A stretch of DNA of 64,000 bases, from assembly GCA_022729235.1 (NCBI GenBank), contig JALDAJ010000001.1:762442-826441 (forward strand), in the 5' to 3' direction. Under the pieces are notes generated by a model. The model had not been told where the DNA came from and did not search any database. It saw only the letters and a list, made by a program, of their open reading frames with translations. This DNA is from Candidatus Nanohalarchaeota archaeon. GTDB taxonomy: Archaea; Nanohalarchaeota; Nanosalinia; Nanosalinales; Nanosalinaceae. The position numbers and the translations under genes are program-made. Each line of letters starts with the position of its first letter. Positions within the stretch are counted from its first letter, which is position 1. Shown piece by piece: positions 51,265 to 60,162 of the stretch.

Positions 51265-52632
51265 ATGACTACTGTAAAAGATGTGATCGAAAACGGTCAG
51301 GAAGTAGACCACGACAAATTTCTGGAAGAACTACAGGAGAAGAACTCCGAGCTTAACTTCATGCGCGAGATAGAGCAGGGAAAGGAGAGGGGCGGTGACC
51401 TCAACGGCATCCCTTTCGTTGTGAAGGATGCTATCTGTACTAAAGACGTGACTACTAGCGCAGGCTCGAAGATAATCGAGGATTACCAGCCTGTTTTCGA
51501 TGCTACAGTTGTTGACCGTTTGAAAGCCTCAGGAGCAAGGTTCTATGGTAAGACGCAGCAGGACGAGTTCGGTTTCGGATCTTTCTGCACCAATACCGCG
51601 TTCGAAACCCCGAGGAACCCTCACGACCCGGAACGTGTTGTTGGAGGTTCTTCAGGAGGCGCTGGAGCGGTCGTCGCGGCGATGGAGCATCCTGTTATCT
51701 CTATCGGCGAGTCTACGGGTGGTTCGATAACTAATCCTGCGGCTTACAACGGCGTCGTCGGCATTACACCTACTTATGGAAGGGTTTCTCGCCACGGTTT
51801 GATTAGCTACGCGAATTCGCTTGACAAGATAGGCGTGCTTGCGAAGACTGTTTTCAGCGCGGCTAAGGGTCTTGAAGTCATCGCTGGGCGTGACGGTAAC
51901 GATCATACTACAGCGAGAGAGAAAGTGCCGGGTTACGCGGAGAACCTGCGAGAGGTTTCCGACCTGAAAATTGGCGTTCCCAACCAGTACATCGAACTGG
52001 AGGGTCTACAGTCCGGGGTGCATGAAAACTTCCAGGAGTCGTTAGAAAAGCTGGAGGAGGCTGGAGCTGAGGTCGAAAGAGTAGACATGCCGATGCTTTC
52101 CCGCGACTACTCGCTTCCCGCATACTATATCCTGGCGATGGCGGAGGCATCAACCAACCTGGCGAAGTTCTCTGGAATGCGCTACGGTCTTGAGCTTGAT
52201 CCCGAGGACTTCAACGACTTCAACGAGTACTTCTCCTCAGTACGTTCCGAAGGATTCGGTGAGGAAGCGAAGAGAAGAATTCTGGTTGGAACCTACACTA
52301 GGATGGCAGGTTACCGTGATCAGTACTACCTGAAAGCCGCCAAGGTCAGGCAGAAGATAATCGACGAGTTCAAAGAGGCGTTCAGAGAGTACGACGTACT
52401 TGCATCACCGTCCATGCCCAACATCGCTCCGAAGATTTCTGAGGCAGAGTCGATGAGCCCGACAGAGATGTACGCCATGGACACGCTTACCGTCGGTCCG
52501 AACCTTGCAGGTATGCCGATGGTATCCGTGCCGAACGGGAAAAGCAACGGGATGCCGACCGGTCTACACCTGATAGGCGACCACTTCGAGGAGCAGAAAG
52601 TACTGGATGTGGCGTATACTTTTGAAAAATAA
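51265..52632 (+). CDS. gatA: Asp/Glu-tRNA amidotransferase subunit A
   Basis: GatA releases ammonia from glutamine for tRNA-dependent amidation. The catalytic Lys is in PFVVKDAICTKD, and the Ser-cis-Ser pair in VGGSSGGAGAVVAAM and IGESTGGSITNPA (the usual GSDTGGS is changed to GESTGGS). The 455-residue length is normal. I take the ATG at 51265 (MTTVKDVIENGQEV); the GTG at 51214 would overlap the zinc-ribbon gene. Confidence 0.94.
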   Translation: MTTVKDVIENGQEVDHDKFLEELQEKNSELNFMREIEQGKERGGDLNGIPFVVKDAICTKDVTTSAGSKIIEDYQPVFDATVVDRLKASGARFYGKTQQDEFGFGSFCTNTAFETPRNPHDPERVVGGSSGGAGAVVAAMEHPVISIGESTGGSITNPAAYNGVVGITPTYGRVSRHGLISYANSLDKIGVLAKTVFSAAKGLEVIAGRDGNDHTTAREKVPGYAENLREVSDLKIGVPNQYIELEGLQSGVHENFQESLEKLEEAGAEVERVDMPMLSRDYSLPAYYILAMAEASTNLAKFSGMRYGLELDPEDFNDFNEYFSSVRSEGFGEEAKRRILVGTYTRMAGYRDQYYLKAAKVRQKIIDEFKEAFREYDVLASPSMPNIAPKISEAESMSPTEMYAMDTLTVGPNLAGMPMVSVPNGKSNGMPTGLHLIGDHFEEQKVLDVAYTFEK

Positions 52633-52676
52633 ATAATTTGCCGTCTTTAGAGTTCGATAGGGGCGTAGTTATACGA

Positions 52677-53729
52677 ATGGAATATGATGTTGTGTCTCAG
52701 GAAGCAGATCTGATTTCGGAAATCGAGTCCTACATGTATGAAGATCTTTTAGAAGAGTACACCTTTTCTGAAAGTCCAGTTTCTCAGGAAGAGGTTGATG
52801 TAGCTAAGTACCATATAGGACTTGGAAGCTCTATGAGACGTCCCAAAGTGTTCTTCAGTTTTCTTGAAGGACCGGGAACCTTCTATGGTAGAGACGCGGG
52901 AATACAGGTAGCCTCTAATCTACAGATCCAGCACGAAAGCTCTCTCTGGAAAGACGATGTTGACGATGACGATAAAGAGAGGAGAGATGGTAACTCCTAC
53001 TGGTACGAACTCGCGCAAAGGATAGGCAATGAAGAGGTTGCAAAGTCTAACACTATAGATATGGCGATAAATGCTGTTGTTTTACCTTTCAGAGATTTAA
53101 ACAGCCCTGGATTAGATGATAAAGCTGAGTTAATCCGTGTAATGGGCAAAACCATCTCGATGCTCACAGAAGGACAGTCTCAAGATAACTATGAGGCAGG
53201 AGTTGACTCTCCAGAACTGGTGCAAGACTATAGGGATGAAGAAAGGAGATACGATGAAAGAGTTCGGCTCAAGACTGGTGCGCTTATAGAGGCGCCTGCT
53301 GTCTGTGGAGCTATAATGTCGGATGCTGATATGGAAGCTGCCTCAGAATGGGGTCAGGAATTAGGATGGATATACCAGGTTCAGGATGATATATACGACA
53401 ATCATGAGGACAACAAAAAAGGAAGGTTCTCTGATGCCCAGCAACCCGGACAGTCTCTCCTATGGATAAGAGCATTAGAAAATGATGAAACAGGTAGGAC
53501 AGAAGAAGTACTCTCCCAGGACAACCCGGATGAGGAAGAGCTGGAAGAGATCTGGGAGTTAGCTAGGGAGAACGGTACAGCAGATGAACTAGTGGAAGAT
53601 ATGAAGGGAAGACAGGCTTACGCTAACCAGCTTCTTGATGAGATAGAATGGCAGAATCCTGAATATAGACGGTACCTGGAAGTATTGCCAGCAGAATTGA
53701 TTCGTCGCGCGGAGACGGCACTAGAATAA
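52677..53729 (+). CDS. Polyprenyl diphosphate synthase
   Basis: Trans-prenyltransferases build linear isoprenoid chains for archaeal lipids or dolichol. The 350-residue protein shows GSSMRRPKVFFSF (in place of GGKRLRP), the first Asp-rich motif SLWKDDVDDDDKERR, KTGALIEAP and the second Asp-rich motif YQVQDDIYDNHEDNKKGR. The chain length cannot be read from the sequence. The ATG at 52677 is preferred over a TTG at 52638, which is only six bases after gatA. It lies between gatA and gatB in one transcript direction. Confidence 0.85.
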   Translation: MEYDVVSQEADLISEIESYMYEDLLEEYTFSESPVSQEEVDVAKYHIGLGSSMRRPKVFFSFLEGPGTFYGRDAGIQVASNLQIQHESSLWKDDVDDDDKERRDGNSYWYELAQRIGNEEVAKSNTIDMAINAVVLPFRDLNSPGLDDKAELIRVMGKTISMLTEGQSQDNYEAGVDSPELVQDYRDEERRYDERVRLKTGALIEAPAVCGAIMSDADMEAASEWGQELGWIYQVQDDIYDNHEDNKKGRFSDAQQPGQSLLWIRALENDETGRTEEVLSQDNPDEEELEEIWELARENGTADELVEDMKGRQAYANQLLDEIEWQNPEYRRYLEVLPAELIRRAETALE

Positions 53730-53755
53730 AAAGCGTTACCAGTTCTAACTAAACT

Positions 53756-55165
53756 ATGACAGAAGTAAAAATAGGATTGGAGACTCACGTCCAGCTGGAT
53801 ACTGAGACAAAGCTTTTCTGTGGTTGTTCGAACAGTGATGTGGAGGAGCCGAACAGCAACGTGTGCCCGGTGTGTCTTGGACATCCCGGGAGTAAGCCGA
53901 GGCTGAACCACGCTGTACTTGAAAAAGCGGTGAAGACTGCGCTTGCACTCCAGTGTGATATCAACGAGGACATCTATTTCTCCCGCAAGACTTATTTCTA
54001 CCCGGACATGAGCAAGAACTACCAGATAACGCAGTACGAGGTGCCTGTCGGCGGACAGGGCGTGCTGGAGGTCAAGATGGGGGATGAGAAGAAAGAAGTT
54101 GATATCTCCCGGTTACACATAGAAGAAGACCCGGCTAAACTGGAGCACGTTGGTGGCTCGATATCAAATGCGAAGTACACGCTCGTGGACTACAACCGCG
54201 CAGGGACACCGCTACTTGAAATCGTTACGGAACCAGTCTTCGAGTCGCCTGGAGAAGCCCGGGCCTACCTTCAGCAACTTTCACAAATCTTTGAATACCT
54301 CGGTATATACCATCCAGAGTCAAGTTTCTCAATCAAGAGCGATGCGAACGTTTCAATTGAGGGCGGCTCCCGCGTGGAGGTCAAGAACATAACAGGGACT
54401 GCGGGGATTGAGAAAGCGCTGAGTTATGAGATATCAAGGCAGAAACAGCTAAAGAGGCGTGGCAGAGAGGTAGAACAGGAGACCAGGAGCTATAACGCCG
54501 GGCAGGAAATCACGGAGAAACTCAGGGAGAAGGAGACCGAGAAAGATTACGGCTACATTTTCGACCCTGACCTGACAAGACAGGTGCTTGGTGAAGAGTT
54601 CCGGGAAGAGATGCGTGATGAGATACCGGAGCTACCGCACGAGAAATTTGACCGGTTCAAACAAGAGTACGGACTTCCCGGCAAACAGGTGGAATCGCTC
54701 ATAACTGAACCCGAGCTTGCGGAAGACTTCGAGGAGTTTGCGGAGGAGCATGATACAGGACTGGTAGCTTCCTGGCTTACTGGAGAACTGAGGAAGACAC
54801 TGAACTACAATGATCTTACCTATGCCGAGTCAGGGGTCAAGAAGGAATGGCTTGAATACGTAGTCGAGCTACTCGAGGATGACAGGATATCCGACAGGAA
54901 CGCAGAGATGCTTCTGCGGAAGTTAGTTGAGAGACCGCGCGAGCCTGGAGAAATAGTGGAGGAAGAGGACTTACTGAAGGCGGACGAATCAGAGGTTGAC
55001 TCTATAGTTGAATCAGTTATCGAAGATAACGAGGACGCAGTTGAGGATTATAATTCAGGAGACAACGGTGCATTGAACTTCCTTGTCGGACAGGTCATGC
55101 AGGAGAGCCAGGGCAAGGCTGATCCGAAAACAGCAAGAGAGAAGATTAAAGAGCGTCTGGGATGA
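53756..55165 (+). CDS. gatB: Asp/Glu-tRNA amidotransferase subunit B
   Basis: GatB binds the aminoacyl-tRNA and performs phosphorylation and amidation. The 469-residue protein begins KIGLETHVQLDTETKLFCGC, with the zinc site completed by CPVCLGHPGS. VDYNRAGTPLLEIVTEP holds the conserved active-site region and the C-terminus is the helical YqeY-like tail (LNFLVGQVMQESQGKADP). The absence of an inserted AspRS-like domain marks it as GatB, not GatE. Confidence 0.96.
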   Translation: MTEVKIGLETHVQLDTETKLFCGCSNSDVEEPNSNVCPVCLGHPGSKPRLNHAVLEKAVKTALALQCDINEDIYFSRKTYFYPDMSKNYQITQYEVPVGGQGVLEVKMGDEKKEVDISRLHIEEDPAKLEHVGGSISNAKYTLVDYNRAGTPLLEIVTEPVFESPGEARAYLQQLSQIFEYLGIYHPESSFSIKSDANVSIEGGSRVEVKNITGTAGIEKALSYEISRQKQLKRRGREVEQETRSYNAGQEITEKLREKETEKDYGYIFDPDLTRQVLGEEFREEMRDEIPELPHEKFDRFKQEYGLPGKQVESLITEPELAEDFEEFAEEHDTGLVASWLTGELRKTLNYNDLTYAESGVKKEWLEYVVELLEDDRISDRNAEMLLRKLVERPREPGEIVEEEDLLKADESEVDSIVESVIEDNEDAVEDYNSGDNGALNFLVGQVMQESQGKADPKTAREKIKERLG

Positions 55166-55428
55166 CAGAAGAAATCGAGTCTCTCAGAGAGGAACTGGAT
55201 ACTGATGATGTCGGTCAGAAACGATACCTGATGTATACTGTATTTGATCTTGTTCTTGAGAAAACGTACGAGCTAAATGAGGAGGAGCTGCCCGAGGTTA
55301 AAAATCGTGTCGAAGAATTAAACGGCATCGACGGCTACATGTACAAGCTATCCCAAGACTTTTTGACCTCTTCAAGCACGCTGGAAAAAGAGAGAAAGCT
55401 GGAGAAGATGGTTAAGTATGTAATTTAA
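55162..55428 (+). CDS. Hypothetical protein, 88 aa, coupled to gatB
   Basis: The start overlaps the gatB stop by four bases (ATGA). The product is an acidic, mainly helical protein (TEEIESLREELDTDDVGQKR; VLEKTYELNEEELPEVKNRV). No family recognised; the tight coupling to gatB suggests a related function. Confidence 0.65.
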   Translation: MTEEIESLREELDTDDVGQKRYLMYTVFDLVLEKTYELNEEELPEVKNRVEELNGIDGYMYKLSQDFLTSSSTLEKERKLEKMVKYVI

Positions 55429-55527
55429 GGCTCTGAACGAGGTTGAGTAGAGGAGGCTTCGAAATAAGGTCTGAAAGATTTTGTTCTTCTGAAGTAGTAA
55501 TTTAAATCTTGTTTCTATTTAGTCCTC

Positions 55528-56439
55528 ATGGGCTCAGACTACGGATTTGAGGAATGGATGGAAGAAACCGTAGATGAAGAAAGAAAGATTTTTCGTTATT
55601 CGGATGTTTTCGGAGAAGAAGGGCTGTCAGCTGAAAGAGTGGAAAATTACGCAGCTGATTTGAAAGATATGATGGCAAGATTAGGTTACAGTCCCGTTGA
55701 AGGTATAGAGGAACCTGAAGATTTGACGTCACCTCGGCTTCCTAGAGAAATCGAGGTTGACCCGGGCTCTGGAGGTATGCGTCAACTAGAGAAGGAAGAA
55801 GTACCGGAGCAGTACTGGTTATTTTCACAGAGTTTTGAGCCCTTCATCTATGAGAAAGGAAGTGATGATTACGTGGCGATGTATGTCCCAAAGGTGGAGA
55901 AAGGAGAAACAGCTAGAGTTGAATTCTTTTTACCTCAGTTTTGGATGGAGACGGAGGAGGGATTCCGTGATTCTTATGAAGACGAGCCTGAAAAGATAGC
56001 TCCTTTCCTCGCATGGGAGATGCAGCAAGATTTTGTAGAGTTTCTTTGGGAAGAGGGAGAATCGGATCTTGCTGAAACAGTCCAAGACAGCCAGCAACTA
56101 TGGGAGAGCCTTAGGAGGGAACCGAATAGTGAGGATTATGAAACAGGATGGGAGATGTTTGTAGATTACTATATAGAAGAGAGGGCAGAAGAACTACCAG
56201 ACAGAGCTGAGTCGATCGAGGTTAGAGAGGAGATAAATAATATAATCGATGAAGTAGGGGAGGCTCTTCAACATGGTGAAAGCCAAAGAATCCCTGATGA
56301 ACTAGATGATAATCACAACGTCTTCACTATATCTGCAGTTTCCTCTGTGGATATAGAGACCTTTATTCAGGATTTACATAGAGCCTCTGAAGGTATGGAT
56401 AACATTAGGCAAAGTTTTCCTCTCGAACATAAGTTCTAA
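55528..56439 (+). CDS. Hypothetical acidic protein, 303 aa
   Basis: A soluble, strongly acidic protein with Trp/Phe-rich segments (QYWLFSQSFEPFIYEKG; FFLPQFWMETEEGFRDS) and a helical C-terminal half. No motif recognised. A TTTAAATC TATA-like box lies about 27 nt before the ATG. It is convergent with the amphi-Trp gene, overlapping by four bases. Confidence 0.65.
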   Translation: MGSDYGFEEWMEETVDEERKIFRYSDVFGEEGLSAERVENYAADLKDMMARLGYSPVEGIEEPEDLTSPRLPREIEVDPGSGGMRQLEKEEVPEQYWLFSQSFEPFIYEKGSDDYVAMYVPKVEKGETARVEFFLPQFWMETEEGFRDSYEDEPEKIAPFLAWEMQQDFVEFLWEEGESDLAETVQDSQQLWESLRREPNSEDYETGWEMFVDYYIEERAEELPDRAESIEVREEINNIIDEVGEALQHGESQRIPDELDDNHNVFTISAVSSVDIETFIQDLHRASEGMDNIRQSFPLEHKF

Positions 56440-56657
56440 TCTTCTGGCGGTATCATCTTGAGGTCGACTTCGAGCCCGGTGTCGTCCTGGATTATCTGGA
56501 ACGGTATGATGTCTTCATAGGGCTGGTAGAGTTTCCAGTCACCGCCCTGTATCATGACTTCGTCCTCATCTTCTATAGAATCCGCCAGTTCGCGCAGAAA
56601 ATTTGCTGCATCCTCTTTCTTCAACCGGAGTTCTTTGCGGAAGTTTTCGGTCATCAT
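56436..56657 (-). CDS. Amphi-Trp domain protein
   Basis: The 73-residue protein matches the halophile amphi-Trp module: ELRLKKEDAANFLRELADSI in the helix and EVMIQGGDWKLYQPYEDIIPFQI across the strands. Such modules are common in haloarchaea and their symbionts and are of unknown function. Two ATGs in tandem (MMTENF) give the start. Confidence 0.75.
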   Translation of the reverse strand: MMTENFRKELRLKKEDAANFLRELADSIEDEDEVMIQGGDWKLYQPYEDIIPFQIIQDDTGLEVDLKMIPPED

Positions 56658-56738
56658 ATCACCTGTTGAAAATCACAGCTTTTCTCAAGTGCGAAAACGT
56701 CCGGACATTTTCTTGATTTCTCGAATCTGTGATTCTGG

Positions 56739-58010
56739 TCATGCAAACATCTCCTCGGGATGTAGTTCCTCTCCGGCGAGGAAGTCTTTTTCAACCCCTA
56801 TATTCCCTTCCTTGAGGTCCTGGACAGCTTCCTGGAAGTCGGTCATGCCGACTGTGGCGTCTGAGATGTGGTTCGACCGGTCAAGTGCGTTGATAGCGGC
56901 TTGTTTAACTATCTGTTTTATATCGCGTCCGGTAAAGTCGTCATCTAACTCCGATGCAATCAGGTTGAGGTCGACATCGTTCTCGAGTTCGATGAGTCGT
57001 GTGTGCACCTGTAGGATCTCCTTCTTAGCGTCCTGATCCGGTACCGGTACTTCTAGCGCGCTGCATCTGTTGAGAAGAGCAGGGTCCATAACGTCAGGCT
57101 TGTTGGTTGCGAATATGGATATGATGTCGGAGCCTTTCTCCGTGTCCAGTCCATCGAGTTCTGAGAGGAGCTGTGACATGGTTCTCTCGACTTCTTCACC
57201 GCCGTGCCGTCTGTCGTCGAGACGTTTCTTCGCGATGGCATCGATTTCATCGATGAAGATTATCGCGGGTTTGTCGGAGGCGCGTGCCTGCTCGTACAGT
57301 CTTTTGACCTTTTTCGCGCCTTCTCCTATGAATTTTTCTACCAGCTGTGGACCGTTTATCATGAACATGTTTGCGTTGTACTCATTGCTCAACGCCTTGA
57401 CAAGGTGGGTTTTACCGGTTCCTGGCTTTCCGATAAGTAGTATGCTCTTATCGAAGTCCATTCCCCACTCGTTTATTTTCTGTCTCTTGTCAGAGTCCAG
57501 CTGTGCGCCGACGTTTGACTTTAGACCTTCTATTATGTGGTCGAGTCCTCCGATATCCTGGAATGTAACCTCTGTGTCGATAGGGGTGAAGTCCGCGTCT
57601 TTACTTTTCCCGACGATATCTGTTACCTTGAAACTGTTGGGGTCGAGCGCGACCTCTGTACCTGCGGAAAAGTCGCTGGGGCTGTGTCCTTTTGGAATCT
57701 CTACGCCGTATCTTCCTTTCATGTTTCCTGATGCTTCCACCCATAACCGCTCTCCATCGTACTCGGAGATTACAACTCCCCTGAGGACAGGTGTTTTCAG
57801 GTTGGTCCCATTAGGATTGGCTTTCTGTTTTTGCTTCTGCTGGGTCTGGAAGTACTGTGGAAACTGTACGCGCTGTTTTTTACCCTGGGATTTCTGCTTC
57901 TGATTTTTCTCTTTCTTATCTTCGACCTCGGAATTCTCTTCACTCATTTGTTTCACCCGTTGGTAAAGCTGGACGAACAGATTCTTTAAACGCGTCAGCC
58001 AGCCCATCAA
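56739..58010 (-). CDS. Divergent proteasome-activating nucleotidase-like AAA ATPase
   Basis: The 423-residue protein has the PAN layout: a Gln/Lys-rich N-terminus in place of the usual coiled coil, an OB domain (VLRGVVISEYDGERLWVEAS, about 75-125), then the AAA domain. That domain has Walker A GKPGTGKT (194-201, Lys for the usual Pro), pore loop VEKFIGEGAK, Walker B IIFIDEIDAI (250-259) and sensor 1 FATNKPDV. The following DPALLNRCSALEVPVPD lacks the RPGRFDR arginine-finger pair of PAN, and the C-terminus EEMFA is not an HbYX motif. It may start at the inner ATG (MSEENSE). Proteasome partners are not in the window. Confidence 0.85.
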   Translation of the reverse strand: MMGWLTRLKNLFVQLYQRVKQMSEENSEVEDKKEKNQKQKSQGKKQRVQFPQYFQTQQKQKQKANPNGTNLKTPVLRGVVISEYDGERLWVEASGNMKGRYGVEIPKGHSPSDFSAGTEVALDPNSFKVTDIVGKSKDADFTPIDTEVTFQDIGGLDHIIEGLKSNVGAQLDSDKRQKINEWGMDFDKSILLIGKPGTGKTHLVKALSNEYNANMFMINGPQLVEKFIGEGAKKVKRLYEQARASDKPAIIFIDEIDAIAKKRLDDRRHGGEEVERTMSQLLSELDGLDTEKGSDIISIFATNKPDVMDPALLNRCSALEVPVPDQDAKKEILQVHTRLIELENDVDLNLIASELDDDFTGRDIKQIVKQAAINALDRSNHISDATVGMTDFQEAVQDLKEGNIGVEKDFLAGEELHPEEMFA

Positions 58011-58078
58011 TTAACACGTTGAAACTTCCTGTCTTATCTTTATAAAACCGATATCGATATTAATAGGGAAATGTGTAC

Positions 58079-58222
58079 GAGCCCGCAGGGATTTGAACCC
58101 TGGACCTTTCGGTATCTTCTATCGAAAATCACGGGACCGTGATTTTCTTAGTCCTCGTTCTCCAGGAGGGAGAACTTGAGGAGCCGAAGCCGAATGCTCT
58201 GTCCGGACTGAGCTACGGGCCC
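58079..58222 (-). tRNA. tRNA-Arg (anticodon TCG) with a 70-nt intron
   Basis: On the minus strand the exons are 58222-58184 and 58113-58079. Pairing: acceptor GGGCCCG/CGGGCTC (one G-U), D-stem GCTC/GAGC, anticodon stem TTCGG/CCGAA with loop CTTCGGA (anticodon TCG), variable AGGTC, T-stem CAGGG/CCCTG around TTCAAAT. The intron (58183-58114) sits after position 37, the usual archaeal place, and folds into two strong hairpins: CCTC-aa-GTTCTCC/GGAGAAC-GAGG and GAAAATCACGG/CCGTGATTTTC. CCA is not encoded. Confidence 0.92.
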
Positions 58223-58258
58223 CTTTGTTTCTTCAAGAGAAATTTCCTGTTGGAAGTC

Positions 58259-58603
58259 TTAAATAACGTTGGAGTCGGTCATCCTCTCCCTGCATTCTTC
58301 ACACCGCTCCGCAAGCTCCTTGATGTTCTTCTCAATGTTGATTTCTCCGAGGTCTAGTTTGTCCCTGTAATCCATAGGGCTGTCATGTTCAAATCCGCGG
58401 CGTTCCAGCTCCTCCACGAGGTCGTCGTGCCGCTCCTGTATAAGCGACGTATCGATCTGGTTCTCCTCGGCGTGTCCTTCGACCACTTTTCTGCCGTGGG
58501 CGTGGTTTCTGAGCGTTCCGACTTCCTGATGCATCTCGCTGTGTTCTCCAAGCAGGTGCTGGTCGCACATCAGCTTTGGATTGATTCCCCACATCCTTGT
58601 CAT
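58259..58603 (-). CDS. Pyrimidine-dimer DNA glycosylase-like protein (T4 endonuclease V family)
   Basis: The 114-residue protein opens MTRMWGINPKLMCDQHLLGE, and the stretch DQHLLGEHSEMHQEVGTLRNH matches the T4 endonuclease V pattern (ADQHLMAEYRELPRV...RKH). The catalytic residue of that family is the N-terminal Thr exposed after Met removal, present here as Thr2, and a conserved Glu follows. It would excise UV-induced dimers; given the remote similarity this is likely but unproven. The C-terminal half differs, with a Cys-x2-Cys near the end. Confidence 0.7.
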   Translation of the reverse strand: MTRMWGINPKLMCDQHLLGEHSEMHQEVGTLRNHAHGRKVVEGHAEENQIDTSLIQERHDDLVEELERRGFEHDSPMDYRDKLDLGEINIEKNIKELAERCEECRERMTDSNVI

Positions 58604-58735
58604 GGCGGCTCGGTTTTAGGTCTGTATAAGATTTTTTATCTAGTTCCTCTCCTACAGTTTTGATTAACTGTACTGTCCAGTAAACAGGACCTTTTAAGTA
58701 GTGAGCTATCCGCCCAGAGTGGAGGTGATCACACG

Positions 58736-58840
58736 ATGTGCCATAAGCCCTGCGGTCAGACTGCGGAGGAGACAGAGGAGTCGGCAGAACCGGATGAGCG
58801 CCAGGAAGAGGAAGAGCTCAAGGTCACAGCAGAAGCCTGA
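58736..58840 (+). CDS. Small acidic Cys-containing peptide, 34 aa, with ideal ribosome site
   Basis: GGAGGTGATC (58721-58730), a ten-base match to the 16S 3' end, sits five bases before the ATG. A CTTTTAAG box lies about 45 nt upstream. The product is MCHKPCGQTAEETEESAEPD followed by a charged tail ending EA. The CxxxC at the N-terminus could bind metal. The strength of the ribosome site argues for real, strong translation. Function unknown. Confidence 0.7.
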   Translation: MCHKPCGQTAEETEESAEPDERQEEEELKVTAEA

Positions 58841-58928
58841 GCAAATATGTCAAAACCTTTCTTTCAACTTTCTTAACGGAACATCATGCCTGTACAGTAA
58901 TAAAAAATATTAGTACCTTCTTCAGTGC

Positions 58929-59234
58929 ATGTCGGATATTAGAGGCAAATTCCAAGAGGCAGAAGAGATTCTGAAGGATGAAGGACTTGCGTCTTTAGCG
59001 AGAGATTTTTCTGAGTATTACGTGGAGAGAAGAGAAGACAATATTGTAGTCAGAGAAAGAGGTGGTTGCTTTTGCGAAGCTTACGAAGACGTAGATGAGT
59101 TTTTAGAGGTAATTAGAGAGTATGGGGATAACCGTTTTGAAGAGTATGAAACTGGTAACGGTCATCTTCACATATTTGACAGGTATTCTCCTGATGCATG
59201 GATACAGGGAGACCCTGTTAAAATAGAAAGATGA
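58929..59234 (+). CDS. Hypothetical protein, 101 aa
   Basis: A soluble acidic protein (MSDIRGKFQEAEEILKDEGL; a Cys pair in GGCFCEAYEDVDEFL; NGHLHIFDRYSPDAWIQGDP at the end). No family recognised. AT-rich sequence with AAAAATATTAG precedes the ATG, so the message may be leaderless. Confidence 0.6.
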   Translation: MSDIRGKFQEAEEILKDEGLASLARDFSEYYVERREDNIVVRERGGCFCEAYEDVDEFLEVIREYGDNRFEEYETGNGHLHIFDRYSPDAWIQGDPVKIER

Positions 59235-59235
59235 G

Positions 59236-59487
59236 TTAGTCCTCGTCTTCATCCGTCAATGCTTCTACGGGGTATGTCTTGTCGCACTGTGGATAACCCT
59301 CGCAGCCCCAGAAGTAGCCGTACCGACCCTCTCTGATCTTCATGGGCATCCCGCACTCGGGGCACCCAACATCTTTCGGTTCCTTGTCCTTGTGATCTTT
59401 GCAGACCGGCTGTCCCTCGCGGTTGGTCTTCGTCGCGTTCTTGCCGCAGAACACGCACTTCGACATCTTGGTTTCTCGCTTGTTCAT
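59236..59487 (-). CDS. Topoisomerase-type zinc-finger protein
   Basis: The 83-residue protein contains two zinc sites: CVFCGK...CKDHK near the start and CPECGMPMKIREGRYGYFWGCEGYPQC, the topoisomerase I C4 finger, in the second half. Standing alone, it may bind single-stranded DNA or assist a nuclease. The start may be the inner ATG before SKCVFCGK. It is convergent with the 101-residue gene. Confidence 0.8.
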   Translation of the reverse strand: MNKRETKMSKCVFCGKNATKTNREGQPVCKDHKDKEPKDVGCPECGMPMKIREGRYGYFWGCEGYPQCDKTYPVEALTDEDED

Positions 59488-59550
59488 GCATATTCTAGTG
59501 GCGGATAGTTTTTTGTAGGTGACTCAGAGACTTGAGGAACAGGATGTCCT

Positions 59551-59988
59551 CTAGTCCTTTTCCCTGCCGTTAAGCTTCCTGAAGACTTCAAGTACTTCTT
59601 CCGCGGATAATTCTTCCAGGTTCTGTATCTCCTTTCTCCCAAGTTTAGTCTTCATGGAGTCGATCAGTGCTTCTTTAAGCTCCTCGTGTTTCCCGTTTTC
59701 CAGCCATGCTTCGTTGACAAGCGCCAGTGCATCTTTGTCTGTGCCCTCTATCACGCTGAGACCGATTTCCATCGCAGTCGATGCAACGCCGTAGATGTCG
59801 TGTAGGTCTCTATCTTCATCTACTTCCTCCTCTAACCTCTCCTCGAAAGGTTCGAAGCAACTCTCCTTCACAAGTTCGGCTTCGTTTTTCTCTGAGTAGC
59901 CAGGTTCATTGTCTCGGAGCTCTAACCTGGTTTTATCAATATCTGGACTAGATAGATTAAAGTTGTTGCTTGAGGTTGTTTTTGACAT
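59551..59988 (-). CDS. Hypothetical protein, 145 aa
   Basis: A helical acidic protein (ESCFEPFEERLEEEVDEDRD; AMEIGLSVIEGTDKDALALVNEAW). The last part, LEELSAEEVLEVFRKLNGRE, is a likely amphipathic helix. No motif recognised. A TTTAAATATAAA run upstream is the probable promoter (about 60013-60024). Confidence 0.6.
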   Translation of the reverse strand: MSKTTSSNNFNLSSPDIDKTRLELRDNEPGYSEKNEAELVKESCFEPFEERLEEEVDEDRDLHDIYGVASTAMEIGLSVIEGTDKDALALVNEAWLENGKHEELKEALIDSMKTKLGRKEIQNLEELSAEEVLEVFRKLNGREKD

Positions 59989-60162
59989 GTAGACAGTTTT
60001 TAGAATTTTCTTTTAAATATAAAGGCTTAGTTTTCCGTTAATTCCGATATAAACTTGTTTTCTATTCTTTGTATTCTGTGGTGTGAGAGCATCAGTTCCT
60101 ATCTTATGGTGTGTTTGCCTGGCGCGTTAAGTGCTTCTGCTTTTTATCGAACCAATCGGTTT

